This document shows positions 1-10,185 of a DNA stretch of 64,000 nucleotides, one piece after another. The notes under the pieces were generated by a model. It was not told where the DNA came from. It did no database searches and saw only the letters and a list, made by a program, of their open reading frames with translations. Numbering within the stretch: the stretch's first letter is position 1; each line of letters opens with the position of its first letter. Source of the DNA: Chrysogorgia sp. JL179-B06 (taxonomy: Eukaryota > Cnidaria > Anthozoa > Scleralcyonacea > Chrysogorgiidae); NCBI GenBank assembly GCA_035772405.1, contig JAYKKM010000225.1:1538501-1602500 (forward strand), given 5' to 3'. The position numbers were made by a program, and so were the translations under genes.

Positions 1-2
1 TG

Positions 3-152
3 GTTCCAAAATACGCTTGGGGTGACAAAGTCTTGAAAGAAGGCGAGTCAGTTTCAGCAAGGTATATAGATGCAAAATTGAAAGGAAAAGCAAAGTTGGT
101 GAAAGAATTTACAGCTTTTCTTCACAGGAAATTCCCAAATGAGATGAAGTAG
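3..152 (+). CDS. C-terminal end of an unidentified gene (partial)
   Basis: An open frame enters from the left edge and runs 49 codons to a TAG, ending in ...HRKFPNEMK. It is lysine-rich and has no domain I recognise. The composition reads as coding (balanced residues, no low complexity) but the start lies outside the window, so it could be the last exon of a spliced gene or of a mobile-element protein. Weak call. Confidence 0.35.
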   Translation, partial: VPKYAWGDKVLKEGESVSARYIDAKLKGKAKLVKEFTAFLHRKFPNEMK

Positions 153-1939
153 GGTTCGTTGACGAAAATAAGATATGGTATGTAAACTGGTTCAACCAGA
201 TACTATAAAGTTGCAATTTCAAAGTGGAAAAGGATGTGTGCATGGAAAGAGCAAATGGTTTAATTTGATTGAGAAATTTCAACATGATGAACTTGTAATT
301 TGTTTCTTTAACATGTTTTCACAATTTTATTTTCAAATTATAAGCCAATCATAAGCAAGGTTCAGAATAAGAATTAAGCATGGGTATAAGATTTTCAATT
401 TATTTCACCATAGCTCTCCCAATGTTATTGAAAGAAAATTAGGTTATATTTTAATGAAGAATGTATTACAAAGTACATGTAAACTTTGAGAATAATTACA
501 GTAATAATACCAGGCGCAGATTTAGAAGTCAGTCGCATAAATTATATTTAGAATTTGAAATTCAAAATACCTGTGAATAACAATCCTAAAGGTTTTTGTT
601 CTGAATTATTCTTAAGAAAAGCATAACCAATAGGGTTGTTCATGAACTGTGTAATTTATGCGACTAACTTCTAAATCCGCGCCTGAATACTACATTAATT
701 TATTATAAGTAAAAGTAATAGCATACAAAGCTGGATGTTTAACAGCTTGCTGACCTCTTTTTCTGCTATTTCTTTGCAATGCCATGTTTGTGCGTATTCC
801 ATTTTCTCTCAGGAAATACGTTTTAAAAGGTTTTAAAATTATTTTATTAAAATGTAGTGTTTCTAAAATTAGAGAAAAAAGAGAACACCCACAAACATGC
901 ATGGTAGAACCACAGACATTCAATTTTCTAAAGCTTTGAGGTGATGTACAAGTACTGTACGCAAACCAAAAATGTAAATTATATTTAATTTTTAAGCCAG
1001 GATTAGCTCTAGCCAGTATTTGAACAACTTGCCTATTTGAACATCTATCCTCATATCTATTGTTACAGTGTTACACACTAAATGTACACATGTTAGAATT
1101 TTGTTATGTTAGAAGCTTGTAAGTATGTTACAAATATATAAGGTATACAACACAAAATATACAAATACCTGAAATATGCGAAAGTTTATTATTTTTCTGA
1201 CCCCCAATCAGTGGTGTTAGCATTGGGCTGTTTTCAGAAGGTTAATAACAGACTAACAGTTTCACCCAGGGGTAGATAACATTTTGTACCTGTGATTGCA
1301 ACAATTATTTAAAAATGTGCTTGCAAAATGTCTGCACTAAAAATTCAATATCATTACTAATCATAGTCTAATAGTTGGTGGATTTGGATAGACAAGCAGC
1401 TTCACTAATGAAAAGAACTATTAACTTTGAATTCACATGCAATATTTATTCAAAATTTTGCAAAATGTGCCTGCAAGAAGCAATAAAGTTTACTGTGACT
1501 GTAAGTCTCAACTGAACTTTATGTGCCCCTACCCATTGAGCTATAGCATTACTATTGACAAGTAAAACCATCTGGCATTAAAAAATACAACAGAATGCAC
1601 TTCTTATCAACTACATGTAAAGTTAAACTTCAATTATGCCTTACTGTCGATGCAATGGAAGTGTTGATAAAATATTGCATCAATTCATTTCCTTGAGTTG
1701 ATCAAATAATTCATTACAAATTCAAATTTCTGTTTACTTTCTGTGCATTTCCTATTGGTTAATAGGCTGTGAAACAAAATCTCTTGGTTCATTGCCGGTT
1801 CATTAAGTTATTAAAGCAATTTTCAATCAAAATATCAAATGAATTTATTGATCAAGGAAATAAATTGATACAATATTTTATCAACCCCTTCATTCCTTCG
1901 ACAGTAAACCATAGCATAACACAGTTTTATTACTGCTAC
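153..1939. other. Gene-free A+T-rich stretch
   Basis: About 1.8 kb with no coding region I can support. Short frames at 690-923 and 1769-1969 have no recognisable domain and biased composition. One short inverted pair is visible: 'cgcagatttagaagt.agtcgcataaatta' near 513-545 and its complement near 652-684, bounding a roughly 170-bp unit that looks like a small MITE. Confidence 0.5.
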
Positions 1940-3787
1940 TTATACCTTTTCATATTTTGGAACATATGACATAGAAGCCAACAAATTGTGGGCATTTGTC
2001 CCAAGACAAACAGAGACAGATACAGTGTTTCTTTTCAGTTCTACATTCTCCGACAATATATCCATATATATCAGCATATGTAGGAACTTCTCAAGGAGGA
2101 CCACTGGAACAAATTGTTTGCTGAGCAAACCAAAGTTTGAAAATGTGTCGAAATTACCTTCTTGGATGCACTTCTGGTTGCTCCCAGCCAAAAATAACTT
2201 AAGAGTGTTGACACTAAATGTCTTCCCCGTAAGCTGAATAACTGCTTGAATAACCTTCAGAGCATCTGCAGTTCCATCAGTTATTATGAACTTTCCGCGG
2301 CTATGACAGTTGTCACAACTTGTGACACAGGTAAAACCATCACACTCTTCACCATAATATGTTCTAATGATCTTATGCCTGCACTGAACCGGATCTTCAA
2401 GAAAGTTGACAAGGTCATTAAGTGTTTTATGTTGCTGATGAAAATGTTCTTGACGCTTGAACATGCTTAGCAGTGCTGTCTTGTCAGTATGGCTGTAGTA
2501 AACACGGCAGGTTGCTGGTTCACCATCACGACCTGCTCTTCCAACTTGCTGGTAGTACTCATCAATGCTGGTTGGCACCTTTGCATGAACAACATAACGG
2601 ACATCATGTTTGTCAATACCCATGCCAAATGCAGAGTTTGCAACAATACAGTCAACTTCTCCACTGCTCCACTTAGCAAAGTTCGATTCCTTTACAGTTG
2701 GTGATAATTTACCATGGTATTTCACACAGTTCAAATTTCTCTTTACCATCTCAGAGTGGATTTTGGTAACATCATGTGGTAAGACACAGTATATGATTCC
2801 ACATTTCCCTTGCTCGTTTGCATATGCACATAATTCGTCATAAAACTTGGTAGTTGATGGTCTCTCTTTAACTTCAATGAGGAGATTATCTCGAAAGACA
2901 CTATCACGTAAGACAGTCAAACTACCAAACAATTCTGTTAATACTGCCAGTCGAAATTCTGGTACTGTTGCACTCAACAACAATTTTGGACATTTAAGTT
3001 TGCTCAGTTTCTCTGTAACAACCTTATATACAGGTCTGAATGTTTCCCCCCAGGAAGTAATTGTGTGGGCCTCGTCGAATACGACTCTTTCAATGTTATT
3101 CGTCTGAATTTTCTCGTAAAGGTCTCCTTCGTCTAACATTTCTGGAGTAGATAATATAATTTTAAATTCGTTGAATTTATCCAACTGTTGTTTCTGCACG
3201 TCAGTTGGAACATCTCCTGTGAATTTACAAGATGCAATGCCCAAGTCTTTACAACGAACCATCAGGTCGTCGATGAGGCTCTTTGTGGGAGAAATAAGTA
3301 TAGTTGGCAATGTGACTAGAACGGCTGGCAGCATAAATGTCAAGGATTTTCCACGTCCCGTACTCAGAACTCCAAGAACATTTTCTCCTTTCAAAGTGGC
3401 AGTTTTTTCAGCGTTGTCATCTTGGTCCATTTGCTCTCCCGATGCTTTCCTGGCGATTCTAGCTTGAACAATAAGTGGCTTCATTGTTTCTCCTTCGTTA
3501 CAAATGGGGAAAAGATCATAGTCTACTATGTTTCCATCCTCATCTGTACAAGAAAGGGGCGAGGCAGATTTTACATTAATCGAGTCGATCAATTCGCAAA
3601 AACACACACCGTAACCAAATTTAACGGCCGCTTCGAAAGTAGAACTTGCTTGAACAACAATTTGTACCCCAAAGCCATTTACAACGAACGATTTCGAATG
3701 TTCTGAATCCAAAGGAATGACAGATTTAAGCTTTTCCGATAGCTGAATAACGTCTGCATCAACACGAGCCGGTATCCGGTCCTCCAT
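1940..3787 (-). CDS. RecQ-family DNA helicase-like protein
   Basis: 615 aa in a single exon. The helicase motifs are clear: Walker A TGRGKS (143-148), DEAH box (238-241) followed by TITSWGETF, motif III LSAT (~271-274), motif V GMGIDKHDVRYV (~388-399) and motif VI QQVGRAGRDG (~413-422). After these comes a RecQ zinc-binding domain (CRHKIIRTYYGEEC...C..C) and a winged-helix-like RQC stretch. These are the marks of a 3'-5' RecQ helicase, an ATP-driven DNA unwinding enzyme. The first ~130 residues do not show the usual motif 0 (FRxxQ) and are unfamiliar. Absence of introns and a neighbourhood full of mobile elements suggest a retrocopy or element-borne gene rather than a host BLM/WRN orthologue. 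The start is the first ATG of the frame. Confidence 0.88.
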   Translation of the reverse strand: MEDRIPARVDADVIQLSEKLKSVIPLDSEHSKSFVVNGFGVQIVVQASSTFEAAVKFGYGVCFCELIDSINVKSASPLSCTDEDGNIVDYDLFPICNEGETMKPLIVQARIARKASGEQMDQDDNAEKTATLKGENVLGVLSTGRGKSLTFMLPAVLVTLPTILISPTKSLIDDLMVRCKDLGIASCKFTGDVPTDVQKQQLDKFNEFKIILSTPEMLDEGDLYEKIQTNNIERVVFDEAHTITSWGETFRPVYKVVTEKLSKLKCPKLLLSATVPEFRLAVLTELFGSLTVLRDSVFRDNLLIEVKERPSTTKFYDELCAYANEQGKCGIIYCVLPHDVTKIHSEMVKRNLNCVKYHGKLSPTVKESNFAKWSSGEVDCIVANSAFGMGIDKHDVRYVVHAKVPTSIDEYYQQVGRAGRDGEPATCRVYYSHTDKTALLSMFKRQEHFHQQHKTLNDLVNFLEDPVQCRHKIIRTYYGEECDGFTCVTSCDNCHSRGKFIITDGTADALKVIQAVIQLTGKTFSVNTLKLFLAGSNQKCIQEGNFDTFSNFGLLSKQFVPVVLLEKFLHMLIYMDILSENVELKRNTVSVSVCLGTNAHNLLASMSYVPKYEKV

Positions 3788-3972
3788 CTTGTTCAGAAGA
3801 GGCTGGGCACTTGTTGGCCTCGCCTGTGCTGTGTTCGAATTGCGATAATAAACTTAGTCACAAATTTACAACAGTGTTATTACTGTGAACCAATACAACA
3901 TTTCTTACCCCCCTAATGGTGGGCAATATTTGAATGTTTGTATACTAGTTTGTTTTGAGCAAAGCATCAAAC

Positions 3973-4097
3973 TACTGCCGAAATAGCGTGTAAGTAGTCT
4001 AACGTTTCGAGCGAAGGCCCTTTCACTCTTTAACGAAGGGCCTTCGCCGCTTAAAGCGTTAGACAACTTACGGTTCTTACGTACTATTGCGGCAGTA
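3973..4097. repeat. Palindromic MITE-like repeat
   Basis: TACTGCCG...CGGCAGTA arms enclose an inner hairpin (gcgaaggccctt / aagggccttcgc). The outline, including an ACGTTTCGAGCG-type core beside a 'gaagggc' stem, resembles the palindrome at 59700-59880, so they may be distant members of one family. No clear target duplication. Confidence 0.6.
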
Positions 4098-5322
4098 CAC
4101 CAACCTTTTTAGATATTTGATTTCTACACTGCCTACGTAGCATAACACGTTTTATAACCTTTAAGTATGTTGTCGAGGGTACTGGCCAAAATATTTTGCC
4201 GAAATATAGGGAGATCATCATCTTACAAGGCTACAAGCTATATTGTGTTCTTGTTGAGTCTGTTCCGAATGTTTGACTCGACTTCGCGGACTCGAGTCTT
4301 TCGAGACTCTGGAACCAGGGTAAGACAGTGGTTCCTAGTTGATTATTAATTTAGTAGGTATTTAATTATCCTTGGTGAGTGGGCATTTCTGAGCATCTGA
4401 TTTTGTGAACAATTCTTGTTCGTGAAAATGTCAATAATACAACATTACAGGTTATTCTTTAATGCAAGTTTCAATAGTGCTACTTTAAACTCTATCAACC
4501 GGAAAGAGCCCGGAGCTGTACTGTATTTACCGGCTCGTGCATCAACAGCCGCCGCCATTTGCAATATGAAATAATAAGATCGCGCAAATTGTGCCTATGG
4601 GGGTAGGGGTGAATTACAAAGTCCTCAAGGTGAAGTACGTGGTCCGTACGGCTCGGGTTATGGCAGGCAACTCCGTCGCTTTCTCGCCTTCTCACCTAAC
4701 CCCCAATATCCCCCTTATCCCCTTGCTAACCTCCCAATATCTCCCTTATCCCTTTCTATCCCCATGCCTATAACTCTTTCCGCTCGGACAAACGGGGGTT
4801 TTTGCTTAGAAAAATGGGGGAAACTACCGGAGTAAAATAAGAGTTGCCTGCGGAGGAGGCTAGAACTAAACGAGGAAGAAGCTCAATCTCATTCCCAGAG
4901 CCTGAGAACTTCATGTAACATTAAATATTAACCATAATCCGGTCACATGACGAGTATCGAAAACATCGATATTTAAAAAAAGTATCGATACCATCTTTTG
5001 AATTGTGAATATCGAAAGTATCGATACTTTAGTAGTGGTATCGCCCACCACTACTTTTTTGTCAGTTGCTCTTTATATCAGTAACTGTAAGGCCTATTTC
5101 AAACGTCGAATTTACCATGACTTGTGTCGAATGTTCGACACATGATAATTCGACGTCGGTTTCAAACATCGAATTTATCATGTGTCGAACGTAACGGCCT
5201 CCCGTAAAAAAAACTTGTTCGGATTGCATTTTAAAAGTACTGAACTTCAACTTAAATCTTGTCCCAGTTTGTTTGGACGAGCCTTATTACATAAATTCGA
5301 CGTTTGAAACCGTCGCAATTTG
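4098..5322. other. Intergenic region with short inverted repeats
   Basis: No gene found. Contains short palindromic patches: 'atcgatactt'-type repeats at 4970-5040, and 'cgaatttaccatg/catgataattcg'-type repeats with TTCGAC cores at 5105-5190, which read as degraded MITE ends. The small frames here have no domain and are not supported. Confidence 0.5.
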
Positions 5323-6466
5323 GTCGTTATATCCGACTGAAGCGGTCGAACTTAATATTGCGGTCGACCGCAATAATAAATAAGTCGAACTTAACAGCTT
5401 CTAGCCTGAGCGCAGTCCCAAATGAAGGAACAATTTAATCTTAAAGGTGACATGAAGCGAAATTTTTTTCTCTATTTTCTGAAAGCAGAGAACTTATTCT
5501 ATACCTAAAACATTGTTTATACATCCTTTTGTACTTTTTCACGAAAATTTAAGCGCTTTTGTGACACGAGTGACGTCAATTTGTTTGCATTATGTTCATC
5601 AACAAAAGGCAAAAGACAACCAAAAGCGACCAAACTGTATAATTGCAGAGCATCCGAGTAAATTTTGTTGGGAAAATGTCCAGTAATTCAGATGACAGTG
5701 ATTCTACTCCCCTGTGTCAGGGAATTCTTCTGCTGACTCGGAGGATTGTGGAGTAGTTTATGGACAGTACGAGCCGTACGGTTTCAAGCCCCTAGCTCGA
5801 AATCGTTCGATAGACATTCAGGGCCCGGCTGATCGAAGAGACGAAACAGACATTGATGGTCTCTCTCCTCATCCTTGCTGCAAGATACGAGAAGAAAGTG
5901 AATGTTGGCGACTGGTGCAAATGTGGAAAGATGTGCAAGATCGAAAATCTGGTGGATCTTTAGAATACAGGTGCTGCCGTGAAGTTGTCGATACCGTGGG
6001 GGAAATGTCGTTTGATGGTATGAAAGAGCACAGCTGTATCACTGCAGAGCATGAAGACTTCGTTTCTTTGACGAACAAGGCAGTATTAACCTTAGCTGGA
6101 CAATCGCTAATTCGCCATGATGGAAGCTATTATCGAAAGCGAAAAAGCGTTTCTGAAAATGAGTAAGTCTGTCGACCTTTACTTTAGCCTGTTTTGTTGT
6201 ACATGCGTATTTCTTTTGTTGTCCTTACATATAAATGCTACTGTATGTCTAATTTAGTCCTTGTAAATTATAGATATTTGCGATCAGTTGCGTACAGATG
6301 GCTCATCAAATGGCTGTGTGGAAACATTGGATGGAGCAATACAAGGCCTTTGCCTGCTTGCATTTATGAATTCATAAGAACCAAATACCCAACAAATATT
6401 GAAAAGCGTGGATATTTACCTGCACAAGCACGAGAATAAAGGACATTGATAATATTTACAAAAGTT
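5323..6466 (+). repeat. Segmental duplication, copy 1
   Basis: About 1.14 kb nearly identical to 8159-9304. The shared segment begins at GTCGTTATATCCGACTG and ends at ACAAAAGTTAA. It includes ~120 bp outside the Kolobok terminal repeat (TTAA at 5441-5444, then AGGTGACATG) plus the whole P2X7-C-like gene. Because flanking DNA is copied too, this is a segmental duplication and not a second transposition. Confidence 0.9.
5676..6439 (+). pseudogene. P2X7-C domain gene, decayed copy 1
   Basis: Two-exon copy of the gene at 8512-9275 (exon 1 to 6162, GTAAGT donor, exon 2 from 6274). A 2-base loss near 5872 and a 1-base loss near 5952, relative to copy 2, put the stretch between them in another frame. 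That destroys the WCKCGKM zinc-binding core which defines the P2X7 C-terminal domain. A 3-base insertion follows in the CxTxEH region. The rest (EYRCCREV, exon 2 PxCIYEFIRTKYP) is intact. Since the frame is restored, a protein could still be made, but without its key cysteine motif. Confidence 0.75.
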
Positions 6467-6488
6467 AATCATAGCATTCGAAATTCAA

Positions 6489-7665
6489 TCATTCGATCTT
6501 GTCATAGCCTTTCTTACAAACATGGCAGTATTTCTTGCGAGCCAAGAACGCAGGCATGCTTGTAATCACGTCGTAATGGTTATCGTGGGCGTAAAGATAA
6601 ATATGTTTTGACACTTCAGGACCGGAATAAATTATTGTATTCAAATGTTCTTTCGAGATAATGTTAATTTGGTAGTCGGTTAAATAGCTAGGCTTGAAAT
6701 CGCTTGACTTCTTCAATACCGCATTTTCCTAACGGAACGTCGGTTTTCTCGTGAAGTTCATGCGCCAGGTTGCCTTGTAAAGAGCTGCGAGTATTTTTAA
6801 TGTAGTTATATATCTCTCATCATTGTCGACTTTGGCTTTCGCAACGATAATAGCCCGAGCGAGACATAGGTCATCTTTATTTTGAATACGGACGATTGCT
6901 CTCTTGTTGGTTAGGTATTTGTCTAAATTGGCAATTTTCCGTTTCCGTCCCGTACCACCGTTTGGCATCTCAACATGAATGATGTTTACGGTAATCGAAT
7001 CGTCAAGGGTAAACGTATCGTTCGACTGAATTACTCTTTCGATTTCGGCCAAAATTCGTTCGACAGTCAATTTCTCACGAGGCATGAACGGTAGAGAAAT
7101 GGGATACTCAAGTTGAGGCGAATGCATGATGAATCGGACTTGGTCGTGTGAAGCCACACCATCGGTGACACGATCTAATCTTAAATTTCTTAACTTTGAC
7201 TTGTTTCACAGACTTAACAGTGAATAACGGAACAGTTTTAAGTTTCTTACTTGTTGATGCTCCATCGTTTACCTCAGCTGGCCGCTTGCGGTTTCCTTCT
7301 CCGGTCTGGATAGCCTCGGGCATTACTTCAGGTAAGTGTTCGAGGAAAGAATCATCGTCCCAATCGTTGAACCACTCGGGCATAACTTCAGGGGTCGATG
7401 GTAGACTAACGAGGAAAGAATCGTCGTTCCAGTCGTTATCGAACTCGGCGCGTTCTTCAGTCGACCAACCATTAAATAGCTCTGGGTGTATTCCTCGTCT
7501 CTCAATCTCCAAATCTCGCACCAGATTGTTCGACCATATCACGATGCGTCGATTGAAAGCGACTTCTCGATGCCTCTCGTCAAAGTCAAAAAAATACTCT
7601 AGCACTTCAATCTCTTCGATGAGTGTACAACCATTGATCACTCTGATAAGATCCATTACTGTCAA
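6489..7665 (-). pseudogene. N-terminal fragment of a Polinton-type DNA polymerase B
   Basis: Three overlapping minus-strand frames read as one protein broken by at least two frameshifts (around 7165 and 6740). Recognisable pieces are an acidic/basic N-terminus with a KKLK-type basic patch, a TVERILxEIERVIQSN segment, the LCLARAIIVAKA segment, a VPLGKCGI patch in a third frame, and YAHDNHYDVITSMPAFL followed by a YCHVCKKGY zinc-finger start. These are typical of the long N-terminal region of Maverick/Polinton protein-primed polymerases. The copy stops before the exonuclease and polymerase motifs. It is a different family from the intact polymerase at 30292-33963, so a second Polinton once inserted here. 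No terminal repeats survive. Confidence 0.7.
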
Positions 7666-8158
7666 AAGATATACGACAACATATTAAACTCTTATAAGAA
7701 TGAAACAACTATTCAAATATATATACAATTCAATTCACTATATAATCACATCAATATCTTACCTTCTCAATATCAATATACGTCCAAAAATCCAAACCAA
7801 CTATATCCAACACGGTAAACTTCAGAAATCACAGGTAAAACACTATCGAGCACGGTGAAACACTTTAGGTAAAGTGATGTGGTATGTTTGGCCGGCGTTT
7901 ATGTAGGCAACGCGTTCGTCACGCTAACAATACTAATTACTTTTTGTACGCAACGCTCTTTGTTCTGCCTCGGATAAAAAAACGCGCGAAGAAGAGGGAG
8001 ATTTCTTCGCAGAGGTCCGACTGAAAATTCACCAATGAGGTTCAAGTTAGTGTACTATTCTATCCGTTAATCACCCAAAAGTGATCCGTCTTAATGACTT
8101 TTTTAATGTGGCGGCATCCCTTTGAATGCTGTATGGGGGGGGGGGGGGGTTATCTACT
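7666..8158. other. Region upstream of the polymerase fragment
   Basis: No gene seen. A+T-rich, with a G homopolymer run at about 8135-8149 just before the second duplicated segment. It may hold the old promoter side of the decayed Polinton gene, but nothing specific can be shown. Confidence 0.4.
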
Positions 8159-8276
8159 GTCGTTATATCCGACTGAAGCGGTCGAACTTAATATTGCGGT
8201 CGACCGCAATAATAAATAAGTCGAACTTAACAGCTTCTAGCCTGAGCGCAGTCCCAAATGAAGGAACAATTTAATC

Positions 8277-8304
8277 TTAAAGGTGACATGAAGCGAAATT
8301 TTTT
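8277..8304 (+). repeat. Kolobok left terminal inverted repeat with TTAA
   Basis: TTAA at 8277-8280, then the 24-bp inverted repeat starting AGGTGACATG. It matches the reverse complement of 15621-15644 exactly. Confidence 0.85.
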
Positions 8305-8511
8305 TCTCTATTTTCTGAAAGCAGAGAACTTATTCTATACCTAAAACATTGTTTATACATCCTTTTGTACTTTTTCACGAAAATTTAAGCGCTTTTGTGA
8401 CACGAGTGACGTCAATTTGTTTGCATTATGTTCATCAACAAAAGGCAAAAGACAACCAAAAGCGACCAAACTGTATAATTGCAGAGCATCCGAGTAAATT
8501 TTGTTGGGAGA

Positions 8512-9275
8512 ATGTCCAGTAATTCAGATGACAGTGATTCTACTCCCCTGTGTCAGGGAATTCTTCTGCTGACTCGGAGGATTGTGGAGTAGTTTATGGA
8601 CAGTACGAGCCGTACGGTTTCGAGCCCTTAGCTCGAAATCGTTCGATAGACATTCAGGGCCCGGCTGATCGAAGAGACGAAACAGACATTGATGGTCTCT
8701 CTCCTCACATCCTTGCTGCAAGATACGAGAAGAAAGTGAATGTTGGCGACTGGTGCAAATGTGGAAAGATGTGCAAGATCGAAAATCTGGTAGGATCTTT
8801 AGAATACAGGTGCTGCCGTGAAGTTGTCGATACCGTGGGGAAAATGTCGTTTGATGGTATGAAAGAGCACAGCTGTATCACTGAGCATGAAGACTTCGTT
8901 TCTTTGACGAACAAGGCAGTATTAACCTTAGCTGGACAATCGCTAATTCGCCATGATGGAAGCTATTATCGAAAGCGAAAAAGCGTTTCTGAAAATGAGT
9001 AAGTCTGTCGACCTTTACTTTAGCCTGTTTTGTTGTACATGCGTATTTCTTTTGTTGTCCTTACATATAAATGCTACTGTATGTCTAATTTAGTCCTTGT
9101 AAATTATAGATATTTGCGATCAGTTGCGTACAGATGGCTCGTCAAATGGCTGTGTGGAAACATTGCATGGAGCAATACAAGGCCTTTGCCTGCTTGCATT
9201 TATGAATTCATAAGAACCAAATACCCAACAAATATTGAAAAGCGTGGATATTTACCTGCACAAGCACGAGAATAA
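8512..9275 (+). CDS. P2X7 C-terminal domain-like protein, two exons
   Basis: Exon 1 runs to 8998 (GTAAGT donor), a 111-bp intron follows, and exon 2 covers 9110-9275 with a TAA that overlaps an AATAAA polyadenylation signal. The protein has the pattern of the cytoplasmic P2X7 ballast domain: WCKCGKM, then a RCCREV cysteine pair, CITEHEDF, the LRSVAYRWLVKW segment, PACIYEFIRTKYP and a C-terminal GY motif. This domain binds zinc and, in mammals, guanosine nucleotides in P2X7; in invertebrates it often occurs alone, with unknown function. The ATG at 8512 is two bases out of frame with the domain, so either translation starts elsewhere or the 5' end is broken. The gene sits inside the Kolobok element, convergent with the transposase. 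Confidence 0.75.
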
Positions 9276-9455
9276 AGGACATTGATAATATTTACAAAAG
9301 TTAAGTTAGCCTTGACCTGTCCTGTGTTTTATATGGTCCAGTGTTACAACATGCAAGAGGAAACCGGAGTACCCGGAGGAAACCTGTGGTGTTTGGTAGA
9401 TTTGAATTGGAAGCACATACTCTTCAGTTCCCACATGTTAATCGAGATTATTATA

Positions 9456-9602
9456 CCATGACATGAGGGAAATTAGTGATTAAATGTCCCCAAAGCCAAA
9501 GGAGGATTTGTGAAAGTCCCAAGGGCAAAGCCTGAGGGTCTTTTACAAATCCTCCCAAGACTTTCGGGGACATTTAATCACTAATTTCCCGACATGTCAT
9601 GG
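9456..9602. repeat. Palindromic MITE
   Basis: CCATGACATG...CATGTCATGG arms of about 60 bp with strong complementarity (GGGAAATTAGTGATTAAATG / CATTTAATCACTAATTTCCC) around a 30-bp centre rich in AAGCC/GGC. A foldback element inside the Kolobok. Confidence 0.8.
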
Positions 9603-9662
9603 GCCTTCATGGTATTAGTTTGCCATGAAATTAGATATTAAAGAACCCAAGGTGATCATGGT

Positions 9663-9727
9663 ATTACATGAATAATAAAAAGTGTATTTTCTTTATTATA
9701 ATGTACACTTTTTATTATTCATGTAAT
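9663..9727. repeat. Short perfect hairpin repeat
   Basis: ATTACATGAATAATAAAAAG and its complement flank a short A+T spacer. Small MITE or solo terminal repeat. Confidence 0.75.
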
Positions 9728-10185
9728 TGCACACAATTGGAGTTGACTGATACATAAGTCATAAAATAAGTAGAAAGAAAACTTACACTATGTATCAATA
9801 CAAATACGGTAGTTAAAACAGATGGCTAGTGGTTGGTGCAAAAAGAAGTACAGTACTCCTGTTTGATATATGTATAACTTGAAAATTAGAGAAGCTATTG
9901 CGTTTTCTGAATCAAACAGGAGTACTTTTTTGTGCCACCCGGTAGATAATGTCTTGCTGTCAAAGACTAAACTACACATGTATGCCCTCAACTGACTGAC
10001 TATCCAGTGCCACAAACAATACATATCTTCAGTCAGGAACAGTTATTTTTGAGTGTCCCAGCATGGGTTGTTTGCATTTCCTGCAGCAAGGTGCTTTCCT
10101 TTTTTTGGCTGGTCTTGTCAAATTTCCAACTGTTGTTTGCTGAGTAGATGCTGTGTTCTGCTTGTCCAACAGCTGTTGTTGAACC

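Larger units (their letters stand above)
8159..9304 (+). repeat. Segmental duplication, copy 2
   Basis: Partner of 5323-6466. Here the copied DNA runs on into the rest of a complete Kolobok transposon, so this copy is likely the source and copy 1 the derived, truncated one. The only coding differences I could find by eye are the small indels and a few substitutions in the P2X7-C gene. Confidence 0.9.

Noticed and set aside
5714..5750. GTG-initiated start for the P2X7-C genes (also 8550)
   Set aside because: Non-ATG start without support; the only nearby ATG (5676/8512) is out of frame, so the 5' end is left open rather than forced.
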